Of a stretch of 64,000 bases of DNA, positions 40,361 through 52,581 are shown in pieces (the stretch's first letter is position 1; the number at the start of each line of letters is the position of its first letter). The DNA comes from Eudromia elegans (Eukaryota > Chordata > Aves > Tinamiformes > Tinamidae): positions 4,743,367-4,807,366 of the forward strand of contig PTEX01000015.1 in assembly GCA_003342815.1 (NCBI GenBank). The letters run 5' to 3'. A program made the translations under genes and the position numbers. The notes beneath the pieces were generated by a model. The model saw only the letters and a list, made by a program, of their open reading frames with translations. It was not told the DNA's origin and searched no databases.

Positions 40361-40800
40361 AATCACAGAATCTTCAGGGTTGGAAGGGACCTCTAGAGAT
40401 CATCTAGCCCAGCCTTCCTGCTCCAGCAGGGACACCCAGAGCACGGGGCACAGGGTGGCATCCAGGCAGGTTTGGAAGATCTCCAGAGAAGGAGACTCCA
40501 CCACCTCTCTGGGCAGCCTGTTCCAGGGCTCTGTCACCCTCACAGGAAAGAAGTTCCTCCTCACCCAGAGATGAAACCTCCAATGCCTCAGCTTAAAACT
40601 ATTGCCCCACGTCCTACCACCAACCACTACGGAAAACAGTTTAGCCTCCTCATCCCTACAATCATACCTCAGGAATTTGTACACATTGATCAGATCCCCT
40701 CTCATCCTTCTCTAGGCTAAACAGGCCCAGCTCATTTAACCTCTCCTCATATGGTAGGTGCTCCAGTTCCTTGATCATCTTGGTCACTCATCTAGAAGAC
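40361..40800 (-). mobile_element. CR1 LINE, 5'-truncated 3' end
   Basis: The 3' end is at 40361 (AATCACAGAATCTTCAGGGT on plus), then TGGAAGGGACCTCTAGAG. The minus-strand frame 40705-40400 retains the last 101 codons of ORF2-like sequence, including MRGDLINVYKFL and [20 protein letters not shown]. About five bases are missing near 40710 relative to the copy at 14011, which shifts the frame. The copy fades at about 40787-40800. Tail sequence matches the 14011 copy closely, so both belong to one subfamily. Confidence 0.93.
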
Positions 40801-41285
40801 CTACAGTCTTCTTCGGCTTTAGGCATGAAAGTGGGTGTCTGATATATGCAAATCTATTTCTACAATTTTTTTCGCAAAAAAAAAGGAGGGGCGGGAAACT
40901 TTCGAGATCCTTTCTGACAACTGGCTAAATGGATAATAGGATATATTCTAAAACTTCCAAATGAACAAACAAGCTCAAATAAAATAAAAATTATCTTCCT
41001 TTGATGAGACATACACTTCTTTTTCTGCAATTCCCCTCATTTCCTTTCTGATGAAGTATCACATGCCGCATTATCTTTTCAGGCTGTCGATGCTTGTATT
41101 ATTCATATATGAATTACACCTAAGCCCTTCACAGGAGATAAAAACACTCGGAGTTCCATAGCTCTATCACAATGAGTAGAAATAGCATTCCTTATCTCAC
41201 TGATGGGCCGCTATTTTTCACTCTCACATCTACAAATCCCTCTGAAGTTTCTCTAGCACTTTCTGCTTGCCATTTGCCACCAGAT

Positions 41286-41319
41286 CCTGTCCTTTTGCTG
41301 GTCCTGTCCTTTTGCTGGT
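41286..41319. repeat. Perfect 17-base tandem duplication
   Basis: CCTGTCCTTTTGCTGGT is present twice in direct succession without a mismatch, so the duplication is probably recent. Confidence 0.9.
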
Positions 41320-41555
41320 CCAAGCAAGTTTCTCTGGGAGATTAGCTCCTAGGATTAGCTGCTATTCCTGATGCATGAGACTTATCTTTCACTGGAGAAC
41401 CTCCCAACCACCTGTTTCTTAAGGAAATGTGATGGTTTTAGTCCCACTTCCACTCCTAGTGGATCATGTTCAGAGCATGTACACATGGTACATGTACGTC
41501 TTTGAAAATACTGATGACAGTATTGAATGAATAGTATAATGTAGGGACTTACACA

Positions 41556-41597
41556 AGTGTGTATGCCTCTGTGTGTATATATATGTGTGTGTCTCTG

Positions 41598-41632
<35 letters not shown>

Positions 41633-41633
41633 C
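41556..41633. repeat. TG/TA compound microsatellite
   Basis: Mixed GT and TA dinucleotide runs with short TC interruptions, including a TA run of nine or more units. Length is likely to vary between individuals. Confidence 0.92.
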
Positions 41634-41921
41634 AGATGACAGCCTGAAATCTATTTCACTCAAATTGGTGTGTCTTTTGGTGAGGTGTGAAGCATTATTT
41701 ATTTTTTCAAAAGAAAATGCTACTAGAATCTTAGTCCAGGACTATGCAGAAAGACAGGGACTACAATTAAGTTAACATTGCAGTTTAAAAACTACGTCAC
41801 AATTCTGAGCCTACTTGCGCTTAAACTAGTACATAAGTAAAAACACTCAAGATGTCTGTGCTTACTTTTAATGGCATCTTGAGAAACAACAAAAGTTACC
41901 AGGCATTGTGATACCTTTTAA

Positions 41922-42024
41922 AGATGCTGTGCAACATGTTCTAGGTGCCCCTGCCTGAGCAAGGAGGTTGGACTAGATGATCTCCAGTGGTATCTTCTGA
42001 CCTCAGCCATTCTGTGATTCTGTG
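41922..42024 (+). mobile_element. CR1 LINE 3' tail fragment
   Basis: Short plus-strand tail: GTTGGACTAGATGATCTCCA followed by GTGGTATCTTCTGACCTCAG and ending at 42009-42024 with two ATTCTGTG units, the CR1 3' terminal repeat. Only about 100 bases remain; no coding part beyond the ORF2 stop region is visible. Confidence 0.92.
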
Positions 42025-45000
42025 TCAGATAGATCCTTAAAAGACACCCTGTTACTACACATAAGACAGACTTATACTCCTCTTGCCACATAAAACAGAA
42101 GGATAAGCAGGAGTTTGCTATCTATGAAGAAAGCAGATGACATGGCAAAGACACAGGGCGTTCTGGACATTCTTTGGACAGTCCCAGAAAAAATACCTTT
42201 GTAACAAGTCTGACACACTTATGCATTGCAATTTGTCAAGAAGTCACAGTGATAGCTGGAGTGTGAGATCTTAACGAAATCTCTCCCTCCTAAAAAAGCT
42301 AGTTAAACATATTCTTCGTCATAGCACATCTCTTAACTGTCCAAGGAAGTATCATTTTGAACGTGCAAATAAAACACTATCCAAGATTTCACTTATCTAC
42401 ATCATTACCACCACAGCGTAAACTTTCATGGTCTGAAAGACATCACCTAGTAGGTATGGAAAAACATAAGATGATGAGTGACAAGATCCTAGTTCTTTGT
42501 ATTACATGATGTATCTCAGCTTGCCTCAATATTTTCTTTTGCAAAATGAGAACAATAGTTCTGCATGTACCCAACCGTAGTATTAGTAAGTGCATGATAA
42601 GTAAATGAAACTGTTCTGAAAACATGAAGAGGAACAGCAATTCTAAGTGTTATTCTTCTCCCCTTTCACTACCTGCATGTGATCAGATAGGAATGAATCC
42701 ATTCCTTCTCTCTGAATGAATCCTGCTGCATTCCCCTATCAACGCATTTCTGAGTAAAATATTCATTCTGTCTGCATATTGCATTTATACCACAGAAGCC
42801 AGAATTTAATCTTAAACCTGTGACCTGTGTGCAAAACGTAGGCTTTCTGCTCAGCCTGGCAACAAAATAGCTGGATTTCAGTCCTGTTATTAGCAAGGTG
42901 TGAGGACTTCATCCTGCAAGGTGCTGAGCATCTATGGCAAGGTCAGGAATACAGGTAATAAAGCACTTTTAATCATAAAGATAATAAAGGTAATCCTCCT
43001 GAAGGCTGTACAACAATGTGCATACATATACACACACAAACACACTGATATATCTCTATATTTGAATACCCACACAAATAAATGGCTGACAGCTGGATAC
43101 AAATGCAAAAAGGTGTCTCAGGCTGGGGCACTTTGAATTATTTCTAACATGTACAATGCCAAGCCATCTATTTGAAATGTCACAAAAGGAGTTGTCTCCC
43201 AGGATGAATTCTTATATGCTAAAATTCAAGTAATAGTGGACTTCTTTTCGAAAAAATAAGTGTTAAAAAGACTGAGTTTCAAATGGAAGTGCTGACAGGC
43301 CTTTAACTATCGCAGCTTGAATAGTACCACCACTGTATATTAACAACTGTAGCCATAAGATCTCAACATTTTTCCCCTCCCCGTCTTTCCCTGAAGCTGC
43401 TCAAAAAGCTAAGCCCCTTTTCACATTCTTAATGACCAAAAGTTTTTTTTAAAAAAAAAAGAAAGAAAAAAGGACTTAAAAGTTCGGCTGGATTTTCTTC
43501 TGGTTTCCTAATGAGCTTAACATCTCATAAGATGCCTGTGGTAAAGGAGAAAATCTTTTCAAAAAGACCCATTTTCCTGCTGACAGTACAATCTTTCTGA
43601 AGTAACATCAGAAGACCATAAGGGTGACATCCAAGACACCTGAGCTGGTGATACAAGCTCTGTAACCAATAGATTTTTATCCCCTCTTTACTCCACTTTT
43701 CTAGCAACATAGTTCTTTTGAATAGGGTCAAAGGAAAAAAATCTGTTTAGCTGTTTAAAGGAAATAAATAACTTTTCCATCAGATCTCTGCTAGAGCTTT
43801 ACCAAAATCAAAGTCTATTGCAATTTAATTTGTCTTAAAATACCCCAGGTAGCTGGCACTTAACAAAACAGGAGATCACAAAGTTACATAGTTTTATGCC
43901 ACCTTCAGCATATATGAACAATGATATCTGATCTATTTAATGATTATTTTTGCTGTTAAGATAACAGAGAATCATCTTAAAACAAATCTAAATGCTGCAC
44001 TGTTACAAAATATAAGTAGCAACAAATGTATTACAAGTCTGAAAAGGAATACAGTTTTCAATGCAGTGACTGTTTATTATTACTGTGCATAATTATCACT
44101 GTGTACTATTACTTTTGCATTTCATCATGCTAAAAGTTATTCACATAATTGCCACTATTTAAGTTGTCTGCAGGAAAAAAAAAAGTGGTGTTACCTTAGT
44201 ATTTCAATTATTTCTGTGTCAAAGCACTAATAAAACTGTGTCATACCATCTTCTATACCCATATATAGAGAATATATGTGCTCACCACTTGCATTATGAT
44301 TTAGTGGCACTATAATATGGCATGAAGTGGCATTCTCTAGTAACATGCTCATATGTGGAACCCAATGCTATTACAGGAAAAGGGTGAGTTATTGGTTCAT
44401 AATCATCAAATTACGCTATTTTCTAGACAAATCTCTCATGGGCCTGTAGACTTTAGCAAATTAATCCTAGATTAGAGAGGATAAACTTGCTATTACTCTG
44501 TTTTGAAAGCTGGTGAAAGAACCCTTCTTATTTTCTTCCTGTCTTTTAAAACTTCTGTCACTTTTGCTGTAGCTGCCATAGTTCTGTAATTTCTGTAATT
44601 ATGGAGCATCTATTACAAAATAAGCAATAAAGACAACTTCAGTGTACCTGGGGATCTATTAAGATCAATACCTTTTCAGAAACAACACCAGAGTAAGCTT
44701 CATGAAAAGGGCATTTTGGCCAACATGCTGATTATCCATGTGTAGAAGTCCTCCTTCCCAACATTCAGAAAAGTCAGTCCAACACTTAAGTTGGAATGCT
44801 CAGCTGAAGTAGAAGTAGCTGAGATGCTGCAGCAAGATGCAGTTCAAGAACACAGACTTTCCAAAGACCTTAATCTTGATCTTGGAGTTGATTGTCTTCA
44901 GAGGTGGGAATTAATTCTGCTCTCAGGTCAGCTTAATCCCCTTGTGAGAAGAACACTTCAATTATGATAAACTCTCTTAAATTATTTATCATATCCCGGT

Positions 45001-48000
45001 GATTCAATGAAGCTTTATTCAAAACAAGAGCTTTGTCTAAGGCTCATCCAGGGAATGATCCAGTGGGGCAACTGATCAAGAACTACAATAATTGTAGACT
45101 TCTGGAGAAAAAGTATTAAATATGCTAGTTCAGAATTAATCTTAATGTGACTGTTGATTTCACAGGAGTTACAATAAGAAGGCATCTAGCCCATAAAACT
45201 CAGTTCAGCCCTGATTAACAGTGAGTATTGTCTTAGAGAAGCAATAGTGTATGCCATCACAGATCATGAGGTGAACTGCAGAAAGTTCACATAAGTTTTA
45301 TTGTGTTATTTTCAGCTGGCTGCTGTAAGCTGCAAAAATGAATATATATATATATATATGTAAAGGTACAAGAAAGGTACAAGAGGAGTGTTTTAGGATA
45401 TCCAATCTTAGAAATTGACCCAATAAAATATATATATACATTCAACTTCCACACCATTAAAGCCAGACATTTTTCTTTTTAAGAAAACCTGGCCCTCACT
45501 TGTAGTCAATACCATACAGAGCCACTTAGAGAGTTACAAAATCTCACAGGAAATTCTTCATACAAAGAGATTCAGAAAAGAAAATACCATACAAGTCACA
45601 GTCATTGGCACATAATGACACAGCTAAATCGTTCATTTCTAATTAGGCCTGTCATCAGAAAACAGCCAATTTCACCTTCTGCTTCTTGATGTGCCCAACA
45701 GTTTTTTCAGCCAAGAACTGTTAGCTGCTGAATTTTTAACGATCCTTCATTGGATAATAAGGTTTTGTTTTCATTTCTCTCAAACTCCTGGAGCTTCCAT
45801 TAACAATTATATTGGGGAAAAGCTTTCCTCAGTAGGTGGGCCCCACACTCTGACTAAACCATGGATTAACTTTATGGAAAACCAGAGGAAACAAACAAAG
45901 AACACTTAAGAAAGGCAGAATGAGTCTGGGGTGTATAGAGAGTACAGTTACTTCATTACATAAATTAAGTAAAGCAAATGAGTACATTCACTACTATGAT
46001 GAAGCTTCTTATGACTCTACTACTCTTTGGATCAGCAATATTCAAACGCATAGTTGAAGTGGTCTTTAATTAACGATCAAGCAAAAGCACACCTGTTGCT
46101 TCAGAAATAATATGAGGTTTTGACAGCAGAACTGGTCAAATTTCCGGCTCAGCAGCAGCAGCCTCTGTGCTATGGCCATGCTCTCCTGACCTGCTCCAAG
46201 GACACGGTCCCGTTTGTTTTAAAGCAGAAAAATCTGCTCCTCTCTTCATCTCAGGATCACTTTCTCTTGAAAGTGTTTTTTTTTTATCTTGTTCCTTTTT
46301 GTTTCTAAGGCAAAGGAAAGGTTTCTTACCGGGTCAACAAGCTACATTTCTCCTTCTCTTACATTCTTTATTTCAGAGGATGCTCTTTGTGCTTGTGGAC
46401 AACCTCTGCTTTGCTCTCTGGTGTCTCATACCAGCAGCATCTCTTTGGGATCTCTGAGAAGGCAGATCAAGAAAGAATGTCTGTTTGGAGCATGTGCCGG
46501 AGACTTACCAGAAATTTGAATATAATACCTGAGTGGCTCTCAAGGTGGAGACGCTAAATGAGTGACTGTGCAAGAGCACAAAACAAAGAGAATGCAAAGG
46601 GAATAAAATAAAGATAAAAAGTTCAAAGGGACTGAAAGCTGACAGCAAGGAGAGTAGGAAGAGAGTTCAGGCCCTGGAACAAAGTAAATTTTTAAAGTAA
46701 TTAAATTAAAAAGAGATGGGTTTGCAGAAGCAGGATAAAATTGTATTGCAAAGCCTCCAAATCTGTGCAGAGATAGGAATGCAGACAGTCTATACAGCGT
46801 TTGTAGCACCACTGTGAAGAATCTCCAGCACTTTGTATTAAAAACTCAGCCTCCAATTGCTTTTAACCTTCCTAGAATTTTGCAATTTCCTATATGTGTA
46901 TGAAAAGGAACAATATATTGCAAAAAATCCGGCCATACTAGGCCAGCTCTTTGACTGAATATGGCAAAAGAACATTTTTTTTGCTAATGTTAAAAGTCAG
47001 CAGGGATCTTTTCTTTCAGAGACTCTGAATCTGGTATGTAGATTTTGGCCTCATAATTGGCCACTTTGACAAGACATGATTTCTGTTGCAGCACCTGCCC
47101 AAACATGACTAAGTTTCTGAAAAATCTCTATTTATCTGCATTAATTTCTCAGTACATACAAAGCATGCTCACACTTTCACACTTCCTAGAGATCACCTGC
47201 CTGCACACCCAACAGCTTCTCTGAGCACCTCTTAAACTTGGCATTGAACTGCATATTGCAAAGAGAGATTTTCATACTTTTTATGAATCATGCAAATAAT
47301 ACCATGGTAGCAACAATATTAAAAAATATAGATGAAAAAAATCTGCCAAGGAGGTGAGTTTTGAATAAAGTGTATTGAATATGGTGTGGAATCAGTCTGA
47401 ATAACTAGAAGGGCATAACTAGGAGGGTACCCAATAAGAAAAAGTCACTATACACAACTATTTACACAATTTAACTATTTATACCACAAAGTGCCAACAA
47501 AAGAAAGGATATTGTAATTATAGACAGTTTTAAATCTTCACTTCTTAACTTATAAATATTTGCCCTCAATAAATACCTGTAAAATATGTTTTGACATATT
47601 TAAAAATACATAAATTGCATTGTATAAATATTAACATAAATTATAAACTTTATAATTACATTATGTTATTAATGTTATTAACATTATAAACATATAATAA
47701 CATTATAAACATTCTGTTTACAGGAAAAAGTCAAGGTAATTGTACAGACAAAACAATGTACATACACATGTAAATATAGGCACATTATATGAATGAGGAT
47801 TGTGCAATATAAAGACGTATAAAATGGAAAAGCTACATTCCCATAGAATTCCACATTTATTGAGTAGGTTATACCCACTTCATGCATATATGATGACTTT
47901 GGTTTCTGTCCAAAAGAGTTTCTGTGGTGAATGGAGCCCACCAATCTGACTCCAAAGTGACTGAGGAAGAGAAGTTGTGCTTTCTTGACACAGCCAGTAA

Positions 48001-48429
48001 AGTTTGTCCACATGAACAGCTACAGAATAGGGCGATGGGATTGTTCAAACCTGTAAGCTGCAAGAGTTGGTGACAAGGATCTGCTGCTTATCCTGAAGTA
48101 TGCGTGCTGTCGGTTTTGGTACTCACACTTGAATCCACTCAACATTACAGCTAATGGAAAGTTTCTCTGAGGAATTCAATAGCATAAGACCAGGCTGCAG
48201 AAGAGCTGCATTTAACCTTCTGTTCAGTCAGGAAATGGAGATCACACAGGAACTGCTGCCCAGTGGCCTGAGGTTTTCTCACTTTTTGATTGCACTGGTT
48301 CAGATTCTTTTATGTCTCAGGCTTCTTCAGTTTCTGCTTCACCTGCTTTAGCAGGGTAAACTTTTCTATCTGCGCTTTGCATTCAAGTGCTGCTTTAATA
48401 GGCTGCTAAGCCTGGAGCTCCAGAAGCAA
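42025..48429. other. Non-coding DNA
   Basis: No gene is recognised over about 6.4 kb. Landmarks: a T8/A10 self-complementary run at 43443-43460, a purine-rich patch at about 46540-46680, an AT9 microsatellite at 45342-45359 with a second shorter TA run near 45427-45440, and an AT-rich run of near-repeats (ATTATAAAC, ATTAATGTTATTAAC) at 47640-47710. Frames up to 109 codons occur on both strands and carry no domains. Confidence 0.6.
45342..45359. repeat. AT dinucleotide run
   Basis: Nine perfect AT units, the start of a small AT microsatellite. It is too short for further interpretation. Confidence 0.9.
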
Positions 48430-48495
48430 TGAGCTCAGTGAAATCAATGGGAAATATCTGCGTGCACCAAAGGCCAGATTTTGATCCATTGTGTC
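48430..48495. repeat. Possible old palindromic MITE fragment
   Basis: The words AGTGAAATCAATGGGA and AAAGGCCAGATTTTGATCC occur in the order typical of old sauropsid palindromic repeats (CAATGGGAGT and GGCCAGATTCTGA motifs). Only fragments remain, so this is a low-confidence assignment. Confidence 0.3.
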
Positions 48496-51400
48496 GGAGC
48501 AGAATGATCCTCATTAACCTAACAGATAAAGGCAGCAATGAGCAGTACTTCTATAATATCCATGAAATCAGTATTTCATGATACCAGTGAAAGCCCAGGG
48601 AGGAGGTTTCTTGGTTGCAATAATTAATAATTTACAAAAAGCTTTAACTAAGCAAGACATTGCCCACCTGGAAATTGGAATGAGAGGATATTAATGAAGC
48701 TGCAATGCAGATGGCCATGTTGAAGGTGATGAAGAATTTATTAGGGAGATGGCCATCAGAGGCTGTGTAGTATATGAAGCATAAAACTGCTATAACTAAT
48801 GGCAGCAAGTAGTTTAGGCAAGTAATGGACAGCACAGCTACAAAAGGGAACATGAAGATATATTATTTAGTAATAAAGTTCTCATAAAAATGTGAAATAT
48901 GAAGTAGAAAGATTAATATGATTGCACAAACCATCTTAAATATCCATACCCAACTTCTGCCTTTTAAAAGACCGAATTTATGTCCAAGCAGTGACACATA
49001 AGTTACAGCACTTATTTACATAGTTTATGCAAACTACTACAGATATGTAGGCTTAATTTATTGAAATAATGTTTGAAAGTGGTTTAATTTATTGCATTAA
49101 CAATTGAGCAGATGCTATATTTCTATCTGCCAAGTGATCCAAGTAGTGTAGGTCAGGTTATAAATCACTATATGATACTCCCTAATATCCAGGGACCTGC
49201 AGCCAGCATTCACATGCCCAGGATAGTTACTGCATGGCTTTAATAATTTCAGTCTTCACTGAGCTTGAGTAGTAAACTTCTTCTTTCCACTGCTGAATTT
49301 TACATTTGCAGAAAACCTGGGTAAAAAAGCTCGCTGCAGAAGACAACACAAATTTAACATCACTTAAGACACTTTTTATCTAACATTTTTAGGGCAATTG
49401 GAGCTAGAAAATATTTTTTATTTAACTAAATCTTCCATGGTTTTCCTTTAGTAGCAGAAAAGCTAAAGGAGTATTTTAGATTATGCTAACATTGGCATGC
49501 AGAGGAGGTGAGTAGGGGGAAATTACTGAGGATTCTGGGCTATTTTTAAAAGCTGTTTCAGACTGATTTTCTCTCACTCATCTGAATCCATAATGCACTA
49601 GGAAATGTGCCTTTAATGCACACATTGATCAAACTCCATAATTAGAGGAAGCTAGCCTTTCTTCCAGCTCCTTTTAAAATGTATGAATGCTGATCCCAGT
49701 ACAAAACCATTATAACTGAAAGTGAGTTTGATATCCAAAATAAAACACTGTTCTAGCACAGATACCCTGTAATGCAAAGAAGCATTGCAAATTCCGTCAT
49801 TTCCATCCTGAATATACATTTACCCCACTTTCCAGATCAAAAAATATACATGTCTCTCAAATATACTTGATGTTATCAAAAATGGTATCTTCATGCATTT
49901 ACCCATTTTTATCTGTAACACTTGCCTATAGTAGAATTATACTAAAATGACTCAATAAAATATGAAAGAATTTTCTTGAGAGCTTGATCACTCATCTAGA
50001 CGGACAGCTATTTTCTCAGCCACTCCTTTACTTATAAATTGCCACTTTTTGTGTCATAGAATTTCCCCATAAAGGAGTAGTTCTGGAAATGTCGTTACTA
50101 CTGAGAAATTTCTGGAAAATTTCTGGAAACCTATTGCAATTTTTCATAAAATGTTCTCTGTCAGAGATTTCAGAAATCTCCATTTCACTGTGGAAAAGTA
50201 AAAGGCAGGTATCTGCTGATACTGACAGCAAACTTCATTTCCAAACATTCAGTCACTGGGAATAAACCAAGACTGATAGTAAATAGAAAATACATATAGA
50301 AATGCATACCTAGAGGAAAAAAAAATAAAAAACTGCTTTTCTGAGATTTTTCTTTTCCTGCGGGATGCAGACAGGGAGCCAAACATTCTACTGTGGATTC
50401 TGAAGAGTAAACTTTGTCTACAAAAACAGGTGATAGACTTTTGTAATGGCAGTTAGTTATGGAATTAATGCAATCTGAATTTAAGTCTAAAGACTATCCC
50501 ATGTGTGTTTGTTTTTCAAGGAGACAGAGAAAAACTACATTGAAATTAATTTGCATAATTTAGAGACATACTGAATGAAATAAAAAAGGTTATTTTGATA
50601 TGTCAGCAGTAGTATTGTTCTGGGTTACTTAATATTGAAAGACTTATAAAACCTTTTAATGTGTATTAGTATGAACAAATCAATAACTTTTGTTGCTTGG
50701 GGCATTTGTTTACAAATTATCTAATTTCTGTTATGGAGAATATTCCATTTTGCTTTTAAACTGTTTCCTTTCTTTTTCTTTTTTGGAAGAGGAAGAAAAA
50801 GCCTAGGAAAAGTAGTATACAGGCTGAATAGCTTTTTTTTTTCCACAGTAGACTGAATAATTCTGCTACCTGAATGTAGTTTGTCTTATTTAGTAGGAGA
50901 TTTTTTGAATCATAAATGAATAAAATAGTTCATTTAACTGTTACTGGAATTTTATTCTTTCCCCTTCTGAGTGGTTTTGCTGGCCTTGTAATACTATTTT
51001 GGCCAGTTGAAATCTCATGAGTTATGAGTGTTATTTCCTTACAGTTGTACATATTTTCCATATTTTACACAAACCAATTATTTATCACACACATATACAT
51101 GTGTTTCAAATTATTTTTAAATTAGTTCCTTCCTATTTTATACAGTTTTGAAATTGCTCTCTGCATTATGAATCTTAAAATAAACAATCTATTCAGCTTT
51201 CCTAGTTTTCCTAGAATAGTTTTCCTAGAATAGCCTGTTGTCTTGTTCACCCAGGCCCCTAGTCCTCATATCCCAAGGGATACTTGGGTCTCAGTTCTTC
51301 CCATTCCTGCCATGAATCGTGCAGGGCCTGGCTGGTATGGTAAAAATGAAGAGTGCTAGAATTTCCAAGACAGTCTTCTAGCTTTCTTCACCAGCTACCT

Positions 51401-51496
51401 CTATTCTGCCTAGCAGCAAAGACTGACAAGTTGCACATGCCAATACTGAACACACTGAGAACAGGAGGAATGTAATATACTGGACACTATGAAGTA
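48496..51496. other. Non-coding DNA
   Basis: No gene is recognised. A short hairpin CATGAAAT-CAGT-ATTTCATG lies at about 48561-48582. At about 51205-51234 the word AGTTTTCCTAGAAT is tandemly repeated. Otherwise there is nothing structured in 3 kb. Confidence 0.55.
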
Positions 51497-51600
51497 ATGT
51501 ATATATGTATATATGTCTTGTATATATATATATAATATATATATATCACATCCATACACAAAATACACATACATACACACATACAGGCATATATATATTC
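51497..51600. repeat. TA/CA compound microsatellite
   Basis: Alternating TATATATG, TA and ACACATAC runs. Overlapping frames on both strands translate to Tyr-Ile and Cys-Met periodic peptides, which are artefacts of the repeat. Confidence 0.9.
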
Positions 51601-51676
51601 AAACATAAATATTTGAAGAATTATATATATGCCATGGTAAATTCTGTTGCTTATTTTTCTGAACTTCAAGTGGTCC

Positions 51677-51960
51677 TCAGAAGAGAATGTAGTATCTTAG
51701 AAGAAGCTGTACCAGGCTGTTTTGAATTATATTTCCCTGAGATAGATAAATGTTCATTTTTTTTTCCGTATTGAATTTCATTTGTTTATTCCCTGTCCAC
51801 ATTTTAACCCCACTAATTGTCTTTGCATTTTTTGTTTCTTTTTCAGTAGCGATTACAACACTTTCCAATTTAGTACCATCAATGAATTGCATGAATAGAC
51901 CTGTTATCCCAGTTCAAATTCAATATGAAAGATGCTAAATGAAATAGAACTTAAAACCAA
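51677..51960 (-). mobile_element. Old CR1-like LINE ORF2 fragment, inactive
   Basis: The minus-strand frame at 51892-51677 reads FIDGTKLESVV, then WTGNKQMKFNTEKKMNIYLS. These match the CR1 ORF2 reverse transcriptase stretch that runs from the catalytic F-A-D-D-T-K-L box to the W---QMKFN--KC-V-H pattern. The catalytic pair is changed (D-G in place of D-D), so the enzyme would be dead. The same strand continues upstream to about 51960. The lower end fades near 51735, and the frame beyond it shows no family match. This is an older family than the other CR1 copies because its 3' end is lost. Confidence 0.75.
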
Positions 51961-52506
51961 ATCCCATCGTCCTTCACTAGGGTCCTCCCTTTTCAGGCTG
52001 CAAAAATCTTTTGCTTTGCTTTGCTGTTCTGGTTGGAGAGTAACTTCTCATGAAGTAAATGAATTTCCTAATTGCTTTAATTGTTGGCCTGAACAATTTG
52101 AAAATGTTATATTTTCCCAACTATTCCTCTGTTTGTTCTTTATCAATAAGTATTTGAAAGAGTCTTTTTTATTTGCTAAGTTATATGCTCTTTTTGTATC
52201 CCTCTTGTTCAAAACAGATTCTTGAAACAAGATCTGAAAATCAATTTTTTTAATCATTTCTATTATTATCTTCTCTGTCTTTTTTTAGAAGACGTTTTCT
52301 TCATTCAAGATTTTTTTACTTCCTGAAAATAATTTTAAAAGAATCACCTTTCTAATTATCAATTAGTTCTATTAATACTACGGATAAATTCTATTATTTC
52401 TATCATTCCACCATTCCATATTTAAATACTGCAATTCTTCTATTAATCAAAAATTTCTTTTAAATAAAAATTTCATCTTCTATTTTACTATCGAACTCTC
52501 TGCCAG
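51961..52506. other. Non-coding T-rich stretch upstream of candidate exon
   Basis: AT- and T-rich DNA with many TTCTATTA-type words. A 97-codon frame (51932-52225) has no domain. The last 40 bases before the candidate exon carry only a modest pyrimidine tract (CTTCTATTTTACTATCGAAC then TCTCTGCCAG), acceptable but not strong as a 3' splice site. Confidence 0.5.
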
Positions 52507-52581
52507 GCTGTAAATGTAATTGTGAGGAAGATTCACAGTGAAGAAATGGATGAATTACAGAAACTTAAGAAACAACTGAAG
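52507..52581 (+). CDS. Candidate coding exon, coiled-coil-like, gene unknown
   Basis: The segment is exactly 75 bases (25 codons, phase 0 at both ends), preceded by GCCAG and followed by GTATGA. Only one frame is open; the other two hit stops within it. The open frame begins AVNVIVRKIHSEEMDEL and ends QKLKKQLK. Its hydrophobic spacing (M, L, L, L) suits a heptad coiled coil. The frame is closed upstream by a stop near 52466 and downstream by the TGA in GTATGA, as expected if introns flank it. I do not recognise the parent protein. The upstream pyrimidine tract is mediocre, and a 75-base match of splice words can arise by chance. If real, the gene is on the plus strand with introns of tens of kilobases. 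Confidence 0.35.

Larger units (their letters stand above)
40801..41921. other. Non-coding DNA with small repeats
   Basis: No gene is recognised. It contains the perfect 17-base duplication at 41286-41319 and the TG/TA microsatellite at 41556-41633. Frames of 72-93 codons over the microsatellite are periodic Tyr-Ile and not genes. Confidence 0.65.

Noticed and set aside
51487..51774. Frames with Tyr-Ile and Cys-Met periodic peptides
   Set aside because: Direct translation of the TA/CA microsatellite.
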